DNA of 64,000 nt, from assembly GCA_000471925.1 (NCBI GenBank), contig CP006667.1, positions 372,001 to 436,000 of the forward strand, read 5' to 3'. Shown here one piece after another: positions 59,032 through 64,000 of this stretch. Numbering within the stretch: the first letter of the stretch is position 1; each line of letters starts with the position of its first letter. The translations under genes were made by a program, and so were the position numbers. The DNA is from Ralstonia pickettii DTP0602. Lineage in GTDB: Bacteria > Pseudomonadota > Gammaproteobacteria > Burkholderiales > Burkholderiaceae. The notes under the pieces are model-generated. The model was not told where the DNA came from and ran no database searches. It saw only the letters and a program-made list of their open reading frames with translations.

Positions 59032-62000
59032 ATGAACGCCCCACTCGTGCTCGACGCCAAGCTCGCCGCGCAGGACGCCCCCCCGCGCCTGCGTGAGATT
59101 CCCTATAACTACACGTCCTTCTCGGACCGCGAGATTGTCATCCGCCTGCTGGGCGAGGAAGCCTGGCGCATCCTAGACGAGCTGCGCAGCGAGCGCCGCA
59201 CCGGCCGCTCCGCCCGCATGCTGTACGAGGTGCTGGGCGATATCTGGGTGGTTCGCCGCAATCCCTACCTGCAGGACGACCTGCTGGAAAATCCCAAGCG
59301 CCGCCAGATGCTGGTCAGCGCGCTGCATCACCGCCTGAACGAGATCGAGAAGCGCCGCGCCGCCGACCGTGCCGAGCACGCCGAGCCCGCCGCCGAGGAC
59401 CGTTCGCACCGCGTGGAGCAACTGGTCGCCTTCGCCAAGCAGGCGATCGAGGATTTCAAGAACGAATTCGCCGCGGCCTATGACCTGCGCAAGCGCGCGC
59501 AGCGCGTGCTGGGCAAGGTCACGCAGAAGGACAACATCAAGTTCGACGGCCTGTCGCGCGTCTCGCACGTGACCGACGCTACCGACTGGCGCGTGGAATA
59601 CCCGTTCGTCGTGCTGACGCCCGACACCGAGGAAGAGATCGCCGGCCTGGTCAAGGGCTGCTTCGAGTTGGGCCTGACCATCATCCCGCGCGGGGGCGGC
59701 ACCGGCTATACCGGCGGCGCCGTGCCGCTGACGCCGATGAGCGCGGTGATCAATACCGAGAAGCTGGAGCAGCTCGGCCCGGTCGAGGAAACTGACCTGC
59801 CCGGCGTGTCGCGCAAGGTTGCGACCATCTTCTCCGGCGCCGGCGTGGTGACGCGCCGCGTGGCCGACGCGGCCGACAAGGCCGGCCTGGTGTTCGCGGT
59901 CGACCCGACCTCGATCGATGCCTCGTGCATCGGCGGCAACGTGGCCATGAATGCCGGCGGCAAGAAGGCCGTGCTGTGGGGCACCGCGCTGGACAACCTG
60001 GCCTGGTGGCGCATGGTGGACCCGGAGGGCAACTGGCTGGAAATCACCCGGCTGGACCACAACCTGGGCAAGATCCACGACGTGCCGGTGGCCACCTTCG
60101 AGCTGAAGTGGTCGGACGGCAACCGTGCGCCGGGCGAGAAGGTGCTGCGCACCGAGACGCTGGCCATCGAGGGCCGCAAGTTCCGCAAGGAAGGCCTGGG
60201 CAAGGACGTCACCGACAAGTTCCTGGCCGGCCTGCCGGGCGTGCAGAAGGAAGGCTGCGACGGCATCATCACCAGCGCGCGCTGGATCCTGCACCGCATG
60301 CCGAAGTTCATCCGCACGGTGTGCCTGGAGTTCTTCGGCCAGGCGCGCGACGCCATCCCGAGCATCGTCGAGATCAAGGACTTCCTCGACGCCGAGACCA
60401 GGAAGCCCGGCGGCGCCATCCTGGCCGGCCTGGAGCACCTGGACGAGCGCTACCTGCGCGCGGTCGGCTACGCCACCAAGAGCAAGCGCAACGCCTTCCC
60501 GAAGATGGTGCTGATCGGCGATATCGTCGGCGACGATGAAGACGCCGTGGCGCGCGCCACCTCGGAAGTGATCCGCATGGCCAACGGCAAGAGCGGCGAA
60601 GGCTTTATCGCCGTCAGCCCCGAGGCGCGCAAGAAATTCTGGCTCGACCGTTCGCGTACCGCAGCGATTGCGAAGCATACCAACGCCTTCAAGATCAACG
60701 AAGACGTGGTGATCCCGCTGAACCGCATGGGCGAGTACACCGACGGCATCGAGCGCATCAATATCGAGCTGTCGATCAAGAGCAAGCTCAAGCTGGTCGA
60801 CACGCTGGAAGCGTTTTTCGCGCGCGGCAACCTGCCGCTGGGCCGCAGCGACGACGCCAACGAGATCCCCAGCGCCGAATTGCTGGAAGACCGTGTGCAG
60901 CACGCGCTGACGCTGCTGCGCGAGATCCGCGCGCGCTGGCGTTACCTGCAGGACCATATGGACGTGCCGCTGACGCAGGCCAAGGCCTCGCTGATCGGGC
61001 ATGGACTGGGGCTGCTGGGGCAGGAGTTCGATGCGCGCCTGCAGCATCAGCCTGACGCCACCGTGTTCCACCTGCTGCAGGACCGCACCATCCGCGTGTC
61101 GTGGAAGGCCGAGATCCGCGCCGAGCTGCGCAAGATCTTCAACGGCGGCGAGTTCAAGCCGATCCTGGACGAGGCCCAGAAGATCCACAAGCAGGTGCTG
61201 CGCGGCCGCGTCTTCGTGGCACTGCACATGCACGCCGGCGACGGCAATGTGCACACCAATATCCCGGTGAACTCCGACGACTACGACATGCTGCAGGACG
61301 CGCACCGCGCGGTGGCCCGCATCATGGCGCTGGCGCGTTCGCTCGACGGCGTGATCTCGGGCGAGCACGGCATCGGCATCACCAAGCTGGAATTCCTCAC
61401 CGAGGAAGAGATCGGCGACTTCCGCGCCTACAAGGCCAAGGTCGACCCGCAGGGCCGCTTCAACAAGGGCAAGCTGCTGCCCGGCGCCGACCTGCGCAAT
61501 GCCTACACGCCGTCGTTCGGCCTGATGGGGCATGAGTCGATCATCATGCAGCAGAGCGATATCGGCGCCATTGCCGAGAGCGTCAAGGACTGCCTGCGCT
61601 GCGGCAAGTGCAAGCCGGTGTGCGCCACGCACGTGCCGCGCGCCAACCTGCTGTACAGCCCGCGCAACAAGATCCTGGCGACTTCGCTGCTGATCGAGGC
61701 CTTCCTGTATGAAGAGCAGACCCGCCGCGGCATCTCGGTCAAGCACTGGGACGAGTTCTCCGACGTGGCCGACCATTGCACGGTCTGCCACAAGTGCGTG
61801 ACGCCGTGCCCGGTCAAGATCGACTTCGGCGACGTGTCGATGAACATGCGCAACCTGCTGCGCAAGATGGGGCAGAAGAAGTTCAACCCCGGCACCGCGG
61901 CGTCGATGTTCTTCCTGAACGCCACCAACCCCGAGACCATCAACCTGACCCGCAAGGTCATGATCGACTGGGGCTACAAGGCGCAGCGCCTGGGCAACGA

Positions 62001-63006
62001 GGTGCTGAAGAAGTTCGCCAGGAAGCAGACCGCGCATCCGCCCGCGACCGTGGGCAAGCCGCCGGTGCGCGAGCAGGTGATCCACTTCATTAACAAGAAG
62101 ATGCCGGGCAACCTGCCCAAGAAGACCGCGCGCGCACTGCTCGATATCGAGGACAACGAGATCGTGCCGATCATCCGCGACCCGAAGGCGACCACGCCGG
62201 AATCGGAAGCGGTGTTCTACTTTCCGGGCTGCGGCTCGGAGCGGCTGTTCTCGCAGGTCGGGCTGGCCACGCAGGCGATGCTGTGGCACGTCGGTGTGCA
62301 GACCGTGCTGCCGCCTGGCTACCTGTGCTGCGGCTATCCGCAGCGCGGCAACGGCCAGTACGACAAGGCCGAGAAGATCGTCACCGACAACCGCGTGCTG
62401 TTCCACCGCGTGGCCAACACGCTTAACTACCTCGACATCAAGACCGTGGTGGTCAGCTGCGGCACCTGCTACGACCAGCTCGCCGGGTATGAATTCGACA
62501 AGATCTTCCCGGGCTGCCGCATCATCGACATCCACGAATACCTGCTCGAGAAGGGCGTGAAGCTGGAAGGCGTGACCGGTACGCGCTACATGTACCACGA
62601 TCCCTGCCACACCCCGATCAAGACCATGGACCCGACCAAGCTGGTCAACGACCTGATGGGCGGGAACACCGGTCTGGGCAAGATCGAGAAGAACGAGCGC
62701 TGCTGCGGCGAGTCCGGCACGCTGGCGGTGACGCGTCCGGACATCTCGACGCAGGTCCGCTTCCGCAAGGAAGAGGAGATGACCAAGGGCGCCGACAAGC
62801 TGCGCGCCGACGGCTTCACTGGCGACGTCAAGATCCTGACCAGCTGCCCGTCCTGCCTGCAGGGGCTTTCGCGCTACAACGAAGATGCTTCGGTGCAGGC
62901 GGATTACATCGTGATCGAGATGGCCAAGCACCTGCTGGGCGAGAACTGGATGCCCGAGTACGTGGCCAAGGCCAATGCGGGTGGCATCGAGCGGGTGCTG
63001 GTGTAA
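59032..63006 (+). CDS. Giant FAD-linked oxidase / iron-sulfur oxidoreductase (DUF3683 type)
   Basis: This 1324-residue protein fuses several modules: a DUF3683 N-terminus ([20 protein letters not shown], about 20-170); an FAD-binding 4 domain ([17 protein letters not shown] near 220, [18 protein letters not shown] near 305); a FAD-oxidase C domain ([19 protein letters not shown] near 725; [16 protein letters not shown]); two 4Fe-4S motifs ([11 protein letters not shown] near 853, [12 protein letters not shown] near 916); and a cysteine-rich GlpC/LldE-like CCG pair ([40 protein letters not shown]). Such fusions are annotated as D-lactate-dehydrogenase-like in betaproteobacteria, but the substrate is unproven. 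Confidence 0.92.
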   Translation: MNAPLVLDAKLAAQDAPPRLREIPYNYTSFSDREIVIRLLGEEAWRILDELRSERRTGRSARMLYEVLGDIWVVRRNPYLQDDLLENPKRRQMLVSALHHRLNEIEKRRAADRAEHAEPAAEDRSHRVEQLVAFAKQAIEDFKNEFAAAYDLRKRAQRVLGKVTQKDNIKFDGLSRVSHVTDATDWRVEYPFVVLTPDTEEEIAGLVKGCFELGLTIIPRGGGTGYTGGAVPLTPMSAVINTEKLEQLGPVEETDLPGVSRKVATIFSGAGVVTRRVADAADKAGLVFAVDPTSIDASCIGGNVAMNAGGKKAVLWGTALDNLAWWRMVDPEGNWLEITRLDHNLGKIHDVPVATFELKWSDGNRAPGEKVLRTETLAIEGRKFRKEGLGKDVTDKFLAGLPGVQKEGCDGIITSARWILHRMPKFIRTVCLEFFGQARDAIPSIVEIKDFLDAETRKPGGAILAGLEHLDERYLRAVGYATKSKRNAFPKMVLIGDIVGDDEDAVARATSEVIRMANGKSGEGFIAVSPEARKKFWLDRSRTAAIAKHTNAFKINEDVVIPLNRMGEYTDGIERINIELSIKSKLKLVDTLEAFFARGNLPLGRSDDANEIPSAELLEDRVQHALTLLREIRARWRYLQDHMDVPLTQAKASLIGHGLGLLGQEFDARLQHQPDATVFHLLQDRTIRVSWKAEIRAELRKIFNGGEFKPILDEAQKIHKQVLRGRVFVALHMHAGDGNVHTNIPVNSDDYDMLQDAHRAVARIMALARSLDGVISGEHGIGITKLEFLTEEEIGDFRAYKAKVDPQGRFNKGKLLPGADLRNAYTPSFGLMGHESIIMQQSDIGAIAESVKDCLRCGKCKPVCATHVPRANLLYSPRNKILATSLLIEAFLYEEQTRRGISVKHWDEFSDVADHCTVCHKCVTPCPVKIDFGDVSMNMRNLLRKMGQKKFNPGTAASMFFLNATNPETINLTRKVMIDWGYKAQRLGNEVLKKFARKQTAHPPATVGKPPVREQVIHFINKKMPGNLPKKTARALLDIEDNEIVPIIRDPKATTPESEAVFYFPGCGSERLFSQVGLATQAMLWHVGVQTVLPPGYLCCGYPQRGNGQYDKAEKIVTDNRVLFHRVANTLNYLDIKTVVVSCGTCYDQLAGYEFDKIFPGCRIIDIHEYLLEKGVKLEGVTGTRYMYHDPCHTPIKTMDPTKLVNDLMGGNTGLGKIEKNERCCGESGTLAVTRPDISTQVRFRKEEEMTKGADKLRADGFTGDVKILTSCPSCLQGLSRYNEDASVQADYIVIEMAKHLLGENWMPEYVAKANAGGIERVLV

Positions 63007-63015
63007 GTCGCGACG

Positions 63016-63453
63016 ATGGCGCGTTCTGCTAACTGCCCGCTCTGCCAGACCGACGGCGGCGAACTGGTCTGGATGGGCGACCGCGCCCGGCTGATCCTGG
63101 TCGAGCATGACCGCTTCCCGGGCTTCTGCCGCATCGTCTGGAACGATCACGTGGCCGAGCTCAGCGACCTGGACGATGCCGACCAGGCCTGGCTGATGCG
63201 GCTGGTGGCGCGCGTGGAGCGGGTGGTGCGCGAGGTGATGACGCCGGACAAGGTCAACCTGGCCGCCTTCGGCAACATGGTGCCGCACCTGCACTGGCAT
63301 ATCATCCCGCGCTATCGCTGGGACACGCATTTCCCTGAGGCGATCTGGGCTGCGCCGCAACGCGCGGCGGATGCCGTGCGCGTGCAGGAGCTGGCCAGCC
63401 GGCTGCCCGCGCTGCGTACGGCACTTTCGCTGCTTGAATCGGATGATGCCTGA
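63016..63453 (+). CDS. HIT-family protein
   Basis: The 145-residue protein belongs to the histidine triad superfamily: CPLCQTDGGELVW at the N-terminus and HLHWHIIPRYRWDTHFP with the triad HLHWHI. HIT proteins hydrolyse or transfer nucleotides. The two cysteines of CPLC may bind zinc. It lies nine bases after the giant oxidoreductase and is probably cotranscribed with it. Confidence 0.92.
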   Translation: MARSANCPLCQTDGGELVWMGDRARLILVEHDRFPGFCRIVWNDHVAELSDLDDADQAWLMRLVARVERVVREVMTPDKVNLAAFGNMVPHLHWHIIPRYRWDTHFPEAIWAAPQRAADAVRVQELASRLPALRTALSLLESDDA

Positions 63454-63577
63454 GGCTTGACGCGGAACCCGCGCCTGCCCGCAACCGTCTGACTGCTGTC
63501 GCAGCCGTGGCCAGCCGCCGCGGCATCCAGAACAACAAGCCCGGCCCGCATCCGCTGGCGGGCCAAGAGCTGCCGCT

Positions 63578-64000
63578 ATGTCCTCGACCACCCCGACTTC
63601 CGTCACCGTACCGGGCCCGGCCGTCCCTGCCAGGGCCCTCAAGATCCAGAGCCGGCTGCGCATGGCCGCGACCTGGGCGTTGATCAAGCCCTACTGGAAA
63701 TCCGAAGACCGCGTGGCGGGCCTTGGCCTGCTCACCCTGGTGATCGCGCTGAACCTGGGCATCGTCTATATCAACGTGCTGCTCAACGAGTGGAACCGCG
63801 TGTTCTACAACGCGCTGGAGCAGCGCGACTATGCCTCGTTCAAGGTCCTGCTGCTGCGTTTCTCGTGGATTGCCGGCTTCTATATCGTTGCCTACCTGTC
63901 CCGCCAGTACTACACGATGATGCTGCAGATGCGCTGGCGTACCTGGATGACCGGCCAGTTCATGGACCGGTGGCTCGGGCACCAGGCGTACTACCGCATC
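63578..64000 (+). CDS. ABC transporter membrane/ATPase protein, SbmA/BacA-YddA type (5' part)
   Basis: The first 141 codons are in the window and the gene runs off the end. After a proline-rich N-terminus come LIKPYWKSEDRVAGLGLLTL, LVIALNLGIVYINVLLNEWN, RVFYNALEQRDYASFKVLLL and WIAGFYIVAYLSRQYY, then LQMRWRTWMTGQFMDRWL. The NEWNxxFYxALxxxD pattern is characteristic of the SbmA/BacA-like ABC family that takes up peptides or long-chain lipids and may carry a fused ATPase (YddA). It is 124 bases after the HIT gene. Confidence 0.85.
   Translation, partial: MSSTTPTSVTVPGPAVPARALKIQSRLRMAATWALIKPYWKSEDRVAGLGLLTLVIALNLGIVYINVLLNEWNRVFYNALEQRDYASFKVLLLRFSWIAGFYIVAYLSRQYYTMMLQMRWRTWMTGQFMDRWLGHQAYYRI

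Noticed and set aside
59173..63687. 1504-codon minus-strand open frame
   Set aside because: Fully antisense to the giant oxidoreductase and HIT genes, whose domains are unmistakable. The long frame results from codon-position GC bias.

Overview
The window is high-GC betaproteobacterial DNA. Gene content and order (uvrA divergent from a YajR-like transporter and ssb, a cusDCBAF-type copper operon, otsB-GH15-otsA, a form II cox cluster, a giant DUF3683 flavoprotein) point to Cupriavidus or a close Burkholderiaceae relative. The organism is inferred from gene content only. I saw no rRNA, tRNA, CRISPR array or intact insertion sequence.

Layout. 1-6.8 kb is conserved housekeeping: the 3' end of a Na/Pi cotransporter-like gene, an adenosine-specific kinase family protein, a histidine phosphatase, uvrA, an MFS transporter and ssb. 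6.9-8.3 kb holds an intact ArsR followed by a scrambled, decayed arsenic operon, with pieces of arsC, acr3 and an MFS gene on both strands. 8.5-15.4 kb is a compact copper/silver efflux operon (cusD-like, cusC, cusB, cusA, cusF) whose cistrons overlap by ATGA. 15.4-27 kb is an accessory stretch: two lipoproteins (a GH128-like glycosidase and a di-heme oxidoreductase), TetR, VOC, a degraded hybrid kinase beside an intact RcsB/BvgA-like regulator, an RcnB-like protein, a collagen-like lipoprotein and small envelope proteins. 26.8-28.7 kb pairs a GltI-like binding protein with a convergent RpiR regulator.

29.1-35.6 kb is a type IV pilus minor pilin operon (pilE, fimT, pilV, pilW, pilX, pilY1) whose terminator lies inside the 3' end of the convergent gene. 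35.6-40.9 kb is an ABC-2 drug exporter with its own NodT-type outer membrane factor, HlyD adaptor and TetR repressor, divergent from an OprB-type porin. 42.5-44.9 kb carries ilvA-queF. 45.2-49.7 kb is a trehalose operon with a GH15 gene between otsB and otsA, then phhB. 49.7-57.9 kb, read leftwards, is a form II (AYRGAGR) CO-dehydrogenase-like operon: coxS-coxL-coxM-coxD-coxE-coxG-xdhC and a MobA-like gene, with an inverted repeat element between coxM and coxD. 58.3-64 kb holds a YqaA-like membrane protein, the 1324-residue flavin/iron-sulfur oxidoreductase, a HIT protein and the start of an SbmA/BacA-type ABC transporter.

The most interesting points are the scrambled ars operon, the two different CusF-type copper sites in one operon, the histidine kinase that has lost its phosphoacceptor Asp, a perfect 18-bp inverted repeat upstream of the di-heme lipoprotein, three lipoproteins sharing a CGGGG mature N-terminus, and the collagen-like lipoprotein.
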